Shown: positions 43,804 to 53,503, counted from the first letter of the stretch. The stretch is DNA of 64,000 bases from Lentibacillus cibarius (GCF_005887555.1 NZ_VCIA01000001.1:2914001-2978000), one strand, 5' to 3'. The notes: generated by a model from the letters alone, not told the origin. Program-made: numbers and translations.

Positions 43804-45084
43804 TTGACGACTACGGTATTAAATAAGCATGATAAAATGAAGACCTTTGAGGAACTGGAATCGTCCGTAAGAAGCTATAGCCGGGGCTGGCCAGTGGTAT
43901 TTGAAAAAGCGAAGGGCTATACCATTTGGGATACCGACGGGAATGCGTATATTGATTTCTTTGCTGGTGCCGGTGCCTTGAACTATGGGCATAATAACGA
44001 CACCATGCAGGAAAAAATGATTGATTACATCCGGCGTGATGGTATTATCCATAGCCTTGATATGGGAACAACGACTCGGGAGGCGTTTCTGAAACGTTTC
44101 CGGGATGTGATACTTACACCGCGCAATCTGGATTATAAAGTCATGTTCCCCGGGCCGACCGGAACGAATACGGTGGAAAGCGCATTGAAGATTGCCCGGA
44201 AAGTGACCGGGCGTGATACCGTCATTAGCTTCACCAATGCATTCCATGGTATGACCATTGGCTCCCTTTCAGTAACGGGAAATTCCTTCAAACGTCATGG
44301 GGCAGGGGTCCCGCTTAATCATTCAGTCTCTATGCCCTTCGATGATTACGTGGAGGACCAGAATACCATCGCCTTTTTGGAACGTTTTTTAGAAGATAGC
44401 GGCAGTGGTGTAGCACTACCGGCAGCTATTATTCTCGAAACCGTCCAGGGAGAAGGCGGCATTAATGCAGCCAGCATGGATTGGCTTAAAAAGGTAGCTG
44501 ACCTATGCAAACGCTGGGACATTTTACTGATTGTGGATGATGTTCAGGCAGGCTGCGGCAGGACCGGCACATTCTTCAGTTTCGAACCGGCCGGCATTGA
44601 ACCGGATATCGTCTGCCTTTCCAAATCGATTGGCGGCGTTGGTTTGCCAATGGCTATTACGTTGATTAAACCGGAATACGATCAATGGGACCCTGGTGAA
44701 CATAATGGAACCTTCCGCGGAAATAATCTTGCTTTTCTTGCAGCTGAAGAGGCATTGACCTACTGGGAAACGGATGAATTCAGTCAAGCCATCCAGGAAA
44801 AAGGAAGGCTTCTCGGTGATACCATCAAAGGCCTGATTGATAAATATCCCGCTCTTGACGCGCAAGCTCGCGGCAGAGGCTTGATGCAAGGAATTGCAAT
44901 CGGCAAACCTGAATTGGCCGATGCCATTTGTGCGGAGGCTTTCCAGCGAGGGTTAATAGTAGAAACATCCGGACCAGAAGATGAGGTTGTCAAATTTCTC
45001 CCGCCGCTGAATATAGATAAACAAGGGCTTGAAAAAGGGCTCGCTATTTTGGAAGACAGTATTAAGGCTGTTCTTGCCCAGTAA
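43804..45084 (+). CDS. ectB: EctB, L-2,4-diaminobutyrate aminotransferase
   Basis: A 426-residue class III PLP aminotransferase that makes diaminobutyrate from aspartate semialdehyde. The PLP-lysine region is [21 protein letters not shown], preceded by [15 protein letters not shown]. It starts at TTG 43804 after AAGGGTG, four bases after ectA. Confidence 0.94.
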   Translation: MTTTVLNKHDKMKTFEELESSVRSYSRGWPVVFEKAKGYTIWDTDGNAYIDFFAGAGALNYGHNNDTMQEKMIDYIRRDGIIHSLDMGTTTREAFLKRFRDVILTPRNLDYKVMFPGPTGTNTVESALKIARKVTGRDTVISFTNAFHGMTIGSLSVTGNSFKRHGAGVPLNHSVSMPFDDYVEDQNTIAFLERFLEDSGSGVALPAAIILETVQGEGGINAASMDWLKKVADLCKRWDILLIVDDVQAGCGRTGTFFSFEPAGIEPDIVCLSKSIGGVGLPMAITLIKPEYDQWDPGEHNGTFRGNNLAFLAAEEALTYWETDEFSQAIQEKGRLLGDTIKGLIDKYPALDAQARGRGLMQGIAIGKPELADAICAEAFQRGLIVETSGPEDEVVKFLPPLNIDKQGLEKGLAILEDSIKAVLAQ

Positions 45085-45092
45085 ATGAAGAG

Positions 45093-45194
45093 GTTGTTCA
45101 AAAAGTCCGGTAAAAATGGCACATCGAAATTCTTCGTTGGCTCGAAACTACGCCGCCTCGAATTTCTCGGTCCTTTTTATCCTTTTTGAACACG
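45093..45194. repeat. MITE-like repeat between ectB and ectC
   Basis: Terminal inverted repeats TTGTTCAAAAAG (45094-45105) and CTTTTTGAACAC (45182-45193) enclose about 100 bp with CGAAATTCTTCG and GGCTCGAAAC. I know very similar sequences between genes in many Bacillaceae. It separates ectB from ectC without a terminator. Confidence 0.65.
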
Positions 45195-45217
45195 CAATAA
45201 AAGAAAGAGGTGCTGAA

Positions 45218-45604
45218 ATGATTGTAAAATCGCTGGAAGATCTAGTGGGAACAGAAGATGAAACGTCTGATGAAAACTGGAGTAGCCGCAGATTTATTTT
45301 GAAAAAAGATAATGTCGGCTTCAGTATGAATGACACGATTATAAAAGCAGGAACAGATAATTATTTCTGGTATAAAAACCATATTGAAGCGGTTTATTGC
45401 ATTGAAGGTGAAGGTACGATTGAAAAACTGGAAACCGGTGATGTGTATGACATTAAACCTGGTACCATGTATCTACTGGATGAACATGACAGACACCGCT
45501 TAAAGGCTAAAACGCAAATGCGTATGGTGTGTGTCTTCAATCCGCCGCTTGTCGGAACAGAAACACATAATGAAGAAGGCTATTACCCACTGTTGACAGA
45601 ATAA
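45218..45604 (+). CDS. ectC: EctC, L-ectoine synthase
   Basis: A 128-residue cupin that cyclises N-acetyl-diaminobutyrate to ectoine, the osmoprotectant. Metal-binding cupin motifs are in NHIEAVYCIEGEGTIE and LLDEHDRHRLKA. The start was set at ATG 45218 after AGAGGTG. The longer frame upstream runs through the repeat element. Confidence 0.95.
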   Translation: MIVKSLEDLVGTEDETSDENWSSRRFILKKDNVGFSMNDTIIKAGTDNYFWYKNHIEAVYCIEGEGTIEKLETGDVYDIKPGTMYLLDEHDRHRLKAKTQMRMVCVFNPPLVGTETHNEEGYYPLLTE

Positions 45605-45618
45605 CAGACGGCCAATCC

Positions 45619-45652
45619 ACCCGAATGATGATCATCATTGTTCGGGTTTTTT
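45619..45652 (+). terminator. Terminator of ectABC
   Basis: ACCCGAA pairs with TTCGGGT followed by TTTTT, 15 bases after ectC. Confidence 0.9.
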
Positions 45653-45860
45653 GTGCATAAAGATAGAAGGGGTTCTTAAAATAGTTTATGATTAAGAGTT
45701 ATAGGTCAACACCAAAATCTATGGTTGAAATGAACTGGTAAATATAGTGTCGAAACTAGCCAGCCTAGTGTTTTTCTGAAGTGGTTGCAAAATAACATCC
45801 GTACGTAGATAGTGAAAGCTCTATATAAGCTAGATTTACTATAGTTCGGGAGTGATAGCT

Positions 45861-46763
45861 GTGAATATAGACCATTTAAAAGTTTTTCATGTATTAGCAA
45901 AAAATAACAGCTTTTCTAATACGTCAAAAGTTTTACATATATCCCAGTCAAGCGTAAGTAAGCAAATCCGCCAACTGGAAGAAGAACTATATACCAAACT
46001 TTTTGACAGGACAACAAAAAAAGTTCAGTTGACTTCTGAGGGTGAAATTCTATTAGAATCGGCCGAAAGAATATTTAAAGAAATAAATCGTGTGAAAAAT
46101 AAGTTAGCATCACTTTCGGAAACGGTCCATGGAGACTTAGTTATCGGTGCTAGCTTAACCCTAGGAGAGCACATCCTGCCTTACGTGTTAGGGGAATATC
46201 AGAAGCAATATCCGAATGTTCATTTAGATATGAAGGTAGATAACTCTGAACATATTATTGAAAGACTTAAAAGTAAGCAAATTGATCTTGCGTTTATTCA
46301 ATCGTCTTCTTATTATCCGGAATTTGCCCAACAGCTTTTTTTAGAAGATGAGCTCGTGATTATTGCCCCCCAGAAATTTATCTATCCAGAATTTGATTCC
46401 GTTAATGAATATATTACGCCCGACATGCTTTTAACCCTGCCAATAATTATCAGGGAGCAAGGTTCAGGTACAAGACAAGTGATTGAAGAACAATTACAGA
46501 ATAATCAGTTTGACCCTAAGCAACTAAATGTCCTGCTGGAACTGGAAAATACAGAATCTATTAAAGCTGCCGTTGAATCAGGTTTAGGCATCTCTATTAT
46601 TTCAAAAGCTTCTGTTCAAAAGGAACTCCGTTTGAACACCCTCCGAAGACTAACTGTTCAAGGACTGCACTTAAAAAGAAACTTTTATTCTATTTATGAT
46701 GAACAAAATATATCACTACCGGGCAGTTCTTTCCTTTCATTTATTCATAACTATTATAACTAA
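45861..46763 (+). CDS. LysR-family transcriptional regulator
   Basis: A 300-residue LysR protein. The N-terminal winged helix-turn-helix is at about residues 15-40 (NSFSNTSKVLHISQSSVSKQIRQLEEEL). The co-inducer domain resembles CysB/CbbR-like regulators (GDLVIGASLTLGEHILP). Start GTG 45861 follows GGGAGTG. It lies just ahead of, and in the same direction as, the acylating dehydrogenase cluster, so it is the likely regulator of that pathway. In the sulfoacetate system of proteobacteria the regulator SauR has a comparable position. Confidence 0.85.
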   Translation: MNIDHLKVFHVLAKNNSFSNTSKVLHISQSSVSKQIRQLEEELYTKLFDRTTKKVQLTSEGEILLESAERIFKEINRVKNKLASLSETVHGDLVIGASLTLGEHILPYVLGEYQKQYPNVHLDMKVDNSEHIIERLKSKQIDLAFIQSSSYYPEFAQQLFLEDELVIIAPQKFIYPEFDSVNEYITPDMLLTLPIIIREQGSGTRQVIEEQLQNNQFDPKQLNVLLELENTESIKAAVESGLGISIISKASVQKELRLNTLRRLTVQGLHLKRNFYSIYDEQNISLPGSSFLSFIHNYYN

Positions 46764-46780
46764 ATAAGACATTTATCGAC

Positions 46781-46807
46781 AAACCCCCTTCATACGGGGG
46801 TTTTTTT
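46781..46807 (+). terminator. Terminator of the LysR gene
   Basis: AACCCCC pairs with GGGGGTT (6-nt loop) followed by a T7 run. Confidence 0.9.
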
Positions 46808-47070
46808 ATGTTATAGCAATTATCAATTATTCTAAATCGTAATAAATAATATCAATAATCAGAATATGACTAATTATCAAAATACATTGACGAATCACTC
46901 CTCCGGTGCTTAAATGAAATTATCGAAACCAACTTTTGCAAAAACGAGATTTATTTTTTGAAAAGCAAATCCTTTTTAGGGAGGTACAACGAATGTAAGG
47001 CGTAACAAAAGCTGGAAACGAACCGAGTAAACGGGGACATAACGCCTAGTATGATTAGGGGAGGATGAAC

Positions 47071-48504
47071 ATGCAAATGAATAAAAGTGTGCAGACGAAT
47101 GAGGAAGTTGCTGCTACCATTTCAATCATGGTGGAAAAGGCGCGAGTGGCTATGGATCAAATATATGATTATAGCCAAGAACAAGTAGATGAACTGGTTC
47201 AGGCTGTGGCTTGGGCAATTTATAAACCCGGCAATACAGAGAAATTAGCGCAAATTGCTGTGCAAGACACCGGCTTGGGTCGTTACGATGATAAGGTTAC
47301 GAAGAAAAGGCGTAAAACGATGGGTACGCTTTATGATTTAAAGGATGAAAAATCGGTCGGAATCATTAATAAGGATGAGGCCACGGGAATTACCGAAATT
47401 GCGAAACCTGTTGGTGTTGTTGGAGCTGTCGTACCTTCAACGAACCCAGGGGCTACTCCTGCAAATATTGCTATGATGGCTTTGAAAGGTCGTAACGCCA
47501 TTATTATTGCACCTTCTCCCAAGGGGCTAACGACGAGTAAATTACTTTTATCGTATATTCATGAAGAATTGACGAAATTAGGTGCACCACTAGACCTCGT
47601 TCAAGTATTACCAGAGCCTGTCAATAAGGCGAAAACAATAGAATTGATGAAACAAGTGGACTTTCTGACCGTTACAGGTTCCAGAAACAATGTCAGATTA
47701 GGGCAGACAAGTGGCACCCCCAATATTTGTGTCAGTGAAGGAAATGTCGTCTCGATTGTTGATGCAACTGCTGACATCCAAAGTGCAGCCCACAAAATCT
47801 TTTTAAGTAAGACATTCGATAACGCTACAAGCTGCTCCAACGATAACTCGGTTGTTATTGAAGCGCCGGTTTATGATGAAATGATCCGCGCCCTGCAAAA
47901 AGAAGGCGGTTATCTCTGCAACCAAGTGGAAAAGGATAATCTGCAAGCTGCGATTTGGACGGCGGACGGAAAGCGGAATCCGGAGACCGTTGCCAAGGAT
48001 CCGGCCGTGATTGCTCAAGCTGCTGGCCTGAAAAATAAGAAGGCAGAAGAGGCAACGTTTTTCATGGTGGAGGAAACGGGAGTTGGGGAAGATTATCCGT
48101 TCTCAGGTGAAAAATTGGCCGTCGTTTTAACGGTTTACAAAGCAAAAGATTTCACGGATGCAATCGATATTTCCAAAAATATTTTAAACTATCATGGTCG
48201 TGGTCATTCGTGCGGACTTCATACGTCAGATGAATCGCATATTGAAAGAATTGGGTTGGAAATGGATGTCAGCCGGTTATTAATCAATCAGGTGCAAGTA
48301 TCCGGGAACGGTGGAAGTTTTGATAACGGCCTGAACTTTACGCTTTCCATGGGCGGTGGAACATGGGCAGGAAATAACACCTGTGACAATTTATCATATA
48401 AACATTTTCTCAATGTGACAAAGGTTTCAGAAGTTATTCCGGAAGTAGTGCCGACGGAGGAAGAACTGTGGGGAACGTACTGGGAAAAATATGGGCGTGC
48501 ATAA
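47071..48504 (+). CDS. CoA-acylating aldehyde dehydrogenase (SauS-like)
   Basis: A 477-residue member of the acylating aldehyde dehydrogenase family (EutE/AdhE-N/SucD type). The catalytic cysteine lies in NATSCSNDNS, and VGVVGAVVPSTNPGATPANIA is the cofactor region. It interconverts an acyl-CoA and an aldehyde with NAD(P)H. The neighbours (two-subunit acyl-CoA synthetase and anion transporter) suggest sulfoacetaldehyde dehydrogenase, but succinate- or malonate-semialdehyde are possible. Start ATG 47071 with AGGGGAGG; 47065 is too close. Confidence 0.78.
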   Translation: MQMNKSVQTNEEVAATISIMVEKARVAMDQIYDYSQEQVDELVQAVAWAIYKPGNTEKLAQIAVQDTGLGRYDDKVTKKRRKTMGTLYDLKDEKSVGIINKDEATGITEIAKPVGVVGAVVPSTNPGATPANIAMMALKGRNAIIIAPSPKGLTTSKLLLSYIHEELTKLGAPLDLVQVLPEPVNKAKTIELMKQVDFLTVTGSRNNVRLGQTSGTPNICVSEGNVVSIVDATADIQSAAHKIFLSKTFDNATSCSNDNSVVIEAPVYDEMIRALQKEGGYLCNQVEKDNLQAAIWTADGKRNPETVAKDPAVIAQAAGLKNKKAEEATFFMVEETGVGEDYPFSGEKLAVVLTVYKAKDFTDAIDISKNILNYHGRGHSCGLHTSDESHIERIGLEMDVSRLLINQVQVSGNGGSFDNGLNFTLSMGGGTWAGNNTCDNLSYKHFLNVTKVSEVIPEVVPTEEELWGTYWEKYGRA

Positions 48505-48516
48505 GGAGATGAAACC

Positions 48517-49644
48517 ATGAAGTTATTTGAATATCAGGCAAAGGCGTTATTTGAAAGCGCTAACATACCTGTCCCAAATCGGGTTACGATAGAGAACGAC
48601 TCGGAAGTGGATGATGCGATACGTCAAGTTGGCCTGCCATGTGTCATTAAGGCGCAAGTATTGCATGGTGGTAGAGGAAAAGCGGGACTCATTCAGATTG
48701 CTGGTGAAAAAGAGGAAGTGAAGGAAAAGGTAAATGAAGTGAAAGCACGATCCAATCATATGCCTTATTTGCTAGTGGAAGAAGCGGTTAATATCGCGAA
48801 GGAATTCTATGTATCTATGACGGCGGAACCTGTAACTGGAGATGTCATGATAATGGGAAGTGCTGAGGGCGGCATTGACATTGAGGAAGTTGCCAGAACC
48901 ATGCCGGAAAAAATAATAAAGACGACTGTAAATGTAAATGAAGGGTTATTACCATATCAGGCGCGCGAGTTTTTGTATGATTTGGGAATAGAAAATCGAA
49001 TGATTGGTCAAGGTACCAAGCTGCTTCTGAATTTATACGATGTTTATTGGAAACATGATGCTGAATTAGTGGAAATAAATCCATTGATGGTGACAGAAGA
49101 AGGAAATTTTGTTGCCGGTGATGGAAAAGTGACGATTGATGATAATGCACTTTACAGGCATCCACAGTTTTCTTTAACAAGAGAGCATTTTGAGGATGAT
49201 GTGCAGTATGCTGCGGCTATTGAGGGGATACCTTATCTGCAATTCTCCGGTGATATCGGTTTAATGTGTGCCGGGGCTGGTTTGACAAATGCCGTCTATG
49301 ATCTGGTAAACGATTATGGTGGAAGCGTTGCCAGTTATTTAGAATTTGGCGGCCCCAACTATCACAAGGCGGTCAAATCAATGGAACTTATTATGCAAAA
49401 CGAGATCAAGGTGTTGCTTGTTGTAACGTTTGGCACGATAGCACGAGCAGATGTCATGGCGCAGGGATTGGTTGATGCGATTAAAGAACACCAACCGGAA
49501 TTCCCTATTGTCACAGCGATACGAGGAACAGGTGAAGAAGCAGCCCGAGACATTTTACAAGACTTTGGGCTGGAGCCGCTATCAGATACGGAAGAAGCAG
49601 TAAAGCAAGCAATCAAGCTAGCAGGAGGTATCCCTATACAATGA
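48517..49644 (+). CDS. ADP-forming acyl-CoA synthetase beta subunit (SucC/SauC-like)
   Basis: A 375-residue ATP-grasp protein of the succinyl-CoA synthetase beta family (LFEYQAKALFESANIPVP, VIKAQVLHGGRGKAG, LVEINPLMV, FGGPN). It differs from housekeeping SucC in several places and is not next to TCA genes. With the alpha subunit it would activate a carboxylate to its CoA thioester using ATP. Confidence 0.82.
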   Translation: MKLFEYQAKALFESANIPVPNRVTIENDSEVDDAIRQVGLPCVIKAQVLHGGRGKAGLIQIAGEKEEVKEKVNEVKARSNHMPYLLVEEAVNIAKEFYVSMTAEPVTGDVMIMGSAEGGIDIEEVARTMPEKIIKTTVNVNEGLLPYQAREFLYDLGIENRMIGQGTKLLLNLYDVYWKHDAELVEINPLMVTEEGNFVAGDGKVTIDDNALYRHPQFSLTREHFEDDVQYAAAIEGIPYLQFSGDIGLMCAGAGLTNAVYDLVNDYGGSVASYLEFGGPNYHKAVKSMELIMQNEIKVLLVVTFGTIARADVMAQGLVDAIKEHQPEFPIVTAIRGTGEEAARDILQDFGLEPLSDTEEAVKQAIKLAGGIPIQ

Positions 49645-50534
49645 GTATTATTTTAGATGAACAGACGCGCGTGTTAGTGCAAGGGATTACAGGCAAGGAA
49701 GGAAGCTTTTGGACCAAGCATATGATGGACTACGGTACGAATGTTGTTGCCGGTGTGACACCCGGGAAAGAGGGGCAGATGGTAGAAGGTGTTCCGGTCT
49801 TTCATACAGTCAAACGAGCGACTGCCAAGGTGGAAGTAGATGCGTCCTTGCTTTTCGTTCCGCCGAAGCTTGCTAAGGATGCAGTATTGGAGGCGTTGGA
49901 TGCAGGAATAAAAACGATTGTTGTTTTATGTGATGGTATTCCTCTGCATGATACATTGCAAATGAGAAATGCTGCCAAAACAAAAGGGGCCATGGTCATT
50001 GGTGGGAATACCTCAGGCATTATATCGATGGGGAAGGCAATGATGGGATTTTTCCCTCATTGGTTGGATCGCGTTTACAAACCGGGAAAGATCGGGATTA
50101 TGACGAGAAGTGGTTCATTGACCAATGAGGTAACTGCAGAATTAGTAAAGGCAGGTTTTGGTGCTTCCTCCCTAATTGGAATTGGTGGCGATTCTGTACC
50201 ATTAACACGATTTGCTGAAGTGCTGCCATTATTTGAAAATGATCCAGATACCGAGGCCGTAGTGATCATCGGTGAGCTCGGCGGAACAATGGAGGAGGAA
50301 GTAGCAGAAGCAATGGAAAATGGCGTTCTTACCAAGCCCCTCGTGTCCTTTCTTGGAGGAAGAACGGCTCCAAAGGGTAAAAAGATGGGGCATGCCGGTG
50401 CTATTATAACCGCTGGAAAAGGGACCGTAGAAGATAAAATTTCTGCGCTTCATGGGGCTGGGGCATATGTAGCCAAAAAGCCTCGTATGGTAGGTGAATT
50501 GTTAAACGACATTTTTATAAAACAGGACATTTAG
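49641..50534 (+). CDS. ADP-forming acyl-CoA synthetase alpha subunit (SucD/SauD-like)
   Basis: A 297-residue Rossmann-fold subunit. It has the CoA-binding start (RVLVQGITGKEGSFW), and the phosphohistidine in KMGHAGAIITAGKG. Its start overlaps the end of the beta subunit by four bases (ATGA). A paralogue set dedicated to this cluster, not the TCA enzyme, is inferred from context. Confidence 0.82.
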   Translation: MSIILDEQTRVLVQGITGKEGSFWTKHMMDYGTNVVAGVTPGKEGQMVEGVPVFHTVKRATAKVEVDASLLFVPPKLAKDAVLEALDAGIKTIVVLCDGIPLHDTLQMRNAAKTKGAMVIGGNTSGIISMGKAMMGFFPHWLDRVYKPGKIGIMTRSGSLTNEVTAELVKAGFGASSLIGIGGDSVPLTRFAEVLPLFENDPDTEAVVIIGELGGTMEEEVAEAMENGVLTKPLVSFLGGRTAPKGKKMGHAGAIITAGKGTVEDKISALHGAGAYVAKKPRMVGELLNDIFIKQDI

Positions 50535-50590
50535 CCTAAAGGAGCGTTAAGGCTCCTTTAGGCAAGAACAATGATAAATAATCCGAAAAA

Positions 50591-50604
50591 TGTAAGCGCT
50601 TTAA
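50591..50604 (+). promoter_or_regulatory. Candidate cre site (carbon catabolite control)
   Basis: TGTAAGCGCTTTAA fits the CcpA-binding consensus TGWAANCGNTNWCA with one mismatch. It lies 43 bp before the MFS gene and 29 bp after a hairpin (GCCTAAAGGAGC/GGCTCCTTTAGGC, about 50533-50562) that ends the synthetase genes. Suggests glucose repression of transport. Confidence 0.55.
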
Positions 50605-50646
50605 ATGACTTGGGAAATGAAAACTACCTAACCCGGGAGGCATTGG

Positions 50647-51960
50647 ATGGGACGAAAAAAAGTAAGACGGAGAAAAGTAAGTATCAGTAATAAAATTCTG
50701 TTACTGTTATGCGGATTATATTTTATCGCATATGTGGATCGTGTTAATATCGCTACGGCTGCACCATTTATTGAAGACGACCTCAATCTTTCCTCATCAC
50801 AAATGGGTTTCATCTTATCTGCATTTGCGTACCCCTATTGTTTTTTGCAAATTGCCGGCGGATGGGCCGGTGATAAACTTGGACCGCGTAAAATGTTGTC
50901 AGTTATAGGAATTGTTGTCGCTGGAACAACGGCAATTACCGGTGCTATTTCAGGAATGTGGACTGCTATGCTTGCACGTATAGGACTCGGTGTTGGGGAA
51001 GGGGCTGCCTTTCCAACCGCAACCAAAGCAATGACAAAGTGGCTGCCCAGGGAAAAATGGGGATTCGGGCAGGGTGCTACCCATGCATCTTCTCGACTGG
51101 GTAATGCCATTACTCCGCCACTGATTGCTGCAATTATTGTTTCGCTAGGCTGGCGTTCCTCTTTTTTCATTATGGCCCTTATTAGTGCGCTTTGGGTAAT
51201 TGTGTGGCTTTGGTATTTTCGTGATAATCCAAAGAACCATCCTAAAATAACAAATGAAGAATTAGCAGCATTACCACCTCAGGCTGACACGAAGGAACAA
51301 AAAGAGAAAAAAGTTATCCCATGGAAACAATTAAGTAAACGGATTTTACCCATTACGTTGATTGACTTTTGTTATGGATGGGCGTTGTGGGTGTACTTAA
51401 CGTGGTTGCCGTCATTTTTATATACCGCGTATCAAATAGATATTCAAAAATCAGCCATATTTACAGCTGGAATCCTGTTTGCAGGTGTTGTAGGAGATGC
51501 ATTGGGCGGCGGTTTATCTGACAAAATTTACAAGAAAACCAGTAATCTTAAATTTGCCCGAAAATCAATTTTAATCACGGGATTGGCGGGCTCGTTTATC
51601 TTTCTATTACCCGCTTTATTTATCCACAATTTAATGCTAATCGCCATTTCACTTAGTCTTGCCTTCTTTTTCCTCGAATTGTGTAATGCTAACTTATGGG
51701 CTATTCCAATGGACATCGCACCCAATCATTCCGGTACAGCAAGCGGAATGATGAATACCGGATTTGGCATTGCAGGAATGGTTTCACCCCTATTATTCGG
51801 GTTTATGATAGATGTAACAGGCAATTGGCAAGTACCTTTTAGTGCTTCAATCTTTCTTTTGTTTGTTGGTATTGTCGTGACACTGTTAATCGATCCTTCG
51901 AAAAAAGTAGACCTAGCTGACTCTGATGAAGAGAATATTAAATCGACAACGTCTATATGA
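50647..51960 (+). CDS. MFS anion transporter (ACS family, SauU-like)
   Basis: A 437-residue transporter with twelve membrane helices of the anion:cation symporter branch (YVDRVNIATAAPFIEDDL, GWAGDKLGPRK signature between helices 2 and 3). Members import sulfonates, sugar acids or dicarboxylates. Sulfoacetate uptake is the best guess from the neighbouring enzymes. Strong ribosome site GGGAGG before the ATG. Confidence 0.82.
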   Translation: MGRKKVRRRKVSISNKILLLLCGLYFIAYVDRVNIATAAPFIEDDLNLSSSQMGFILSAFAYPYCFLQIAGGWAGDKLGPRKMLSVIGIVVAGTTAITGAISGMWTAMLARIGLGVGEGAAFPTATKAMTKWLPREKWGFGQGATHASSRLGNAITPPLIAAIIVSLGWRSSFFIMALISALWVIVWLWYFRDNPKNHPKITNEELAALPPQADTKEQKEKKVIPWKQLSKRILPITLIDFCYGWALWVYLTWLPSFLYTAYQIDIQKSAIFTAGILFAGVVGDALGGGLSDKIYKKTSNLKFARKSILITGLAGSFIFLLPALFIHNLMLIAISLSLAFFFLELCNANLWAIPMDIAPNHSGTASGMMNTGFGIAGMVSPLLFGFMIDVTGNWQVPFSASIFLLFVGIVVTLLIDPSKKVDLADSDEENIKSTTSI

Positions 51961-51978
51961 ATGGTCGTTTGGAATACC

Positions 51979-52342
51979 GTTTTGGTTTCGAGACGGGCTC
52001 TCAAGACCGATTCGCCCGTTTACGAGTGCTGTTTTGGTCTCGAGACGGGCTCTCGAGACCGATTCGCCCGTTTACGAGTGCTGTTTTGGTCTCGAGACGG
52101 GCTCTCAAGACCGATTCGCCCGTTTTAGAGCACCGTTTTGGTTTCGAGACGGGCTCTCGAGACCCTTTCGGCCGATTTCGAGTGCTGTTTTAGTTTCGAG
52201 ACGGGCTCTCAAGACCGATTCGGCCGATTTCGAGTGCTGTTTTGGTCTCGAGACGGGCTCTCGAGACCAATTCGGCCGATTTCGAGTGCTGTTTTGGTTT
52301 CGAGACGAGCGCTCGGTCCCAATTCGCCCGGTTTCAGTCACC
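51979..52342. repeat. 52-bp tandem array 2, seven copies
   Basis: Exactly seven 52-bp units (364 bp) start 18 bp after the transporter stop. The second unit has a perfect hairpin GGTCTCGAGA-CGGGC-TCTCGAGACC (52036-52060) followed by 27 bases ending in GTTTT; other units keep the hairpin with partly compensating changes. Open frames over it on both strands repeat the period and are not genes. Same period, copy number and layout as array 1 at 1831, with unrelated sequence. Confidence 0.95.
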
Positions 52343-52393
52343 GTTTTCGAGGTGTTTTTTGTTTCTGAATAAGATAAGGTAATTAAAAAAGCT

Positions 52394-52424
52394 GGACATA
52401 TTTGCTTGTTGCAAGCGAATATGT
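52394..52424. other. Strong hairpin without T-run
   Basis: GACATATT-GCTTG pairs with CAAGC-AATATGTC around a 3-nt loop, in the leader of the next gene. Could be a transcription attenuator or protein-binding operator. Confidence 0.55.
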
Positions 52425-52465
52425 CAGGATGAAACGAGACGCAAAATTCTTGGGGGGATGAAGCA

Positions 52466-53456
52466 ATGAAAAGCGTTATTGTCAACGATTCGGGTGCTCG
52501 GAAACAGCTGGAGGTGGGTGAACGACCCAAGCCGGAAGCAGGGGGAGAAAATTTGCTGATTAACGTGCATATGGCTGCCGTCAATCGGACAGATCATTAT
52601 AAAAGATGAAAATACGGGCTATTCATCTAATCCGGTTCCGGGGGTGGAAGTTGCCGGCACAGTAGTTGAAGCTGATAGTGCCCATTCTTTTGCTGTCGGG
52701 GACCGCGTCATGGGGCTTGTAAACGGAGGCGGTTATGCGGAGTACGCCGTTATGCCTGCTAGCCGTGCGATGAAAATCCCGGAAGCTCTGTCATTTACAG
52801 AGGGCGCGGCCATCCCTGAAGTTTTCCTGACAGCCTACCAGACACTATTTTGGATCGGTAAGCTGCAGCAAAAGGAAACCGTCCTGATTCATGCGGGCGC
52901 AAGCGGTGTAGGAACTGCTGCCATCCAGCTTGCTAAACAGCTGTCCAATGCAAAGGTTATTGCCACTGCGGGAACAGAAAGGAAACTGAAATTTTGTTCG
53001 GAGCTCGGGGCTGACGTAACCATTAATTATAAAGAACAGCCGTTTGACCAAGCCGTTTCGGATGCAACTGACCATCAAGGTGTCGATCTGATCCTTGATT
53101 TCGTCGGTGCGTCTTACTGGGACAAAAATCTGGCAAGCATCAAAACGGATGGCCGTTGGGTGCTTATCGGCATCATGGGCGGAAGCGAGTTGGAAAACGT
53201 CGATTTAATGGCCCTTATGACCAAACGCATCCAACTGACCGGAACATTGCTCACACCAAGAAGTGATGCGTATAAGACTGAACTGAGCAAGGAATTTGCT
53301 GCGCGTGTCCTGCCTTATATTGAACAAGGGACGATACGACCGGTGATTGACAGCACATTTCCGATTGAAAACGTGCTCGATGCCCACCAACATATGGAAG
53401 CAAATCGGAATATCGGAAAGATTATTCTGAGTATGGAATCAGAGGCTAATAAATAG
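52466..53456 (+). pseudogene. Zinc-independent quinone oxidoreductase (MDR family), frameshifted
   Basis: An NADPH:quinone reductase-like protein. The N-terminal part from ATG 52466 (VNDSGARKQLEVGERPKPEAG) ends at a TGA at 52607. The rest continues in the next frame from about 52600 (PGVEVAGTVVEADSAHSFAVGDRVMG, HAGASGVGTAAIQLAKQL, the NADPH-binding motif) to 53456. One extra A in the AAAA at 52599-52602 explains it. It is a pseudogene or a sequencing error. GGGGGGATG precedes the start. Confidence 0.82.
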
Positions 53457-53467
53457 GAAGAAAAAAA

Positions 53468-53503
53468 TCGTGCCGTCCTAAAAGGAGGAGGCACGATTTT
53501 TTT
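53468..53503 (+). terminator. Terminator
   Basis: ATCGTGCC pairs with GGCACGAT with a 15-nt loop and T7. Confidence 0.9.

Noticed and set aside
51926..52372. Overlapping ORFs on both strands encoding repeated VSRRALKTDS-type peptides
   Set aside because: They exist because the 52-bp tandem repeat lacks stops in several frames. No ribosome binding site; peptides repeat with the DNA.
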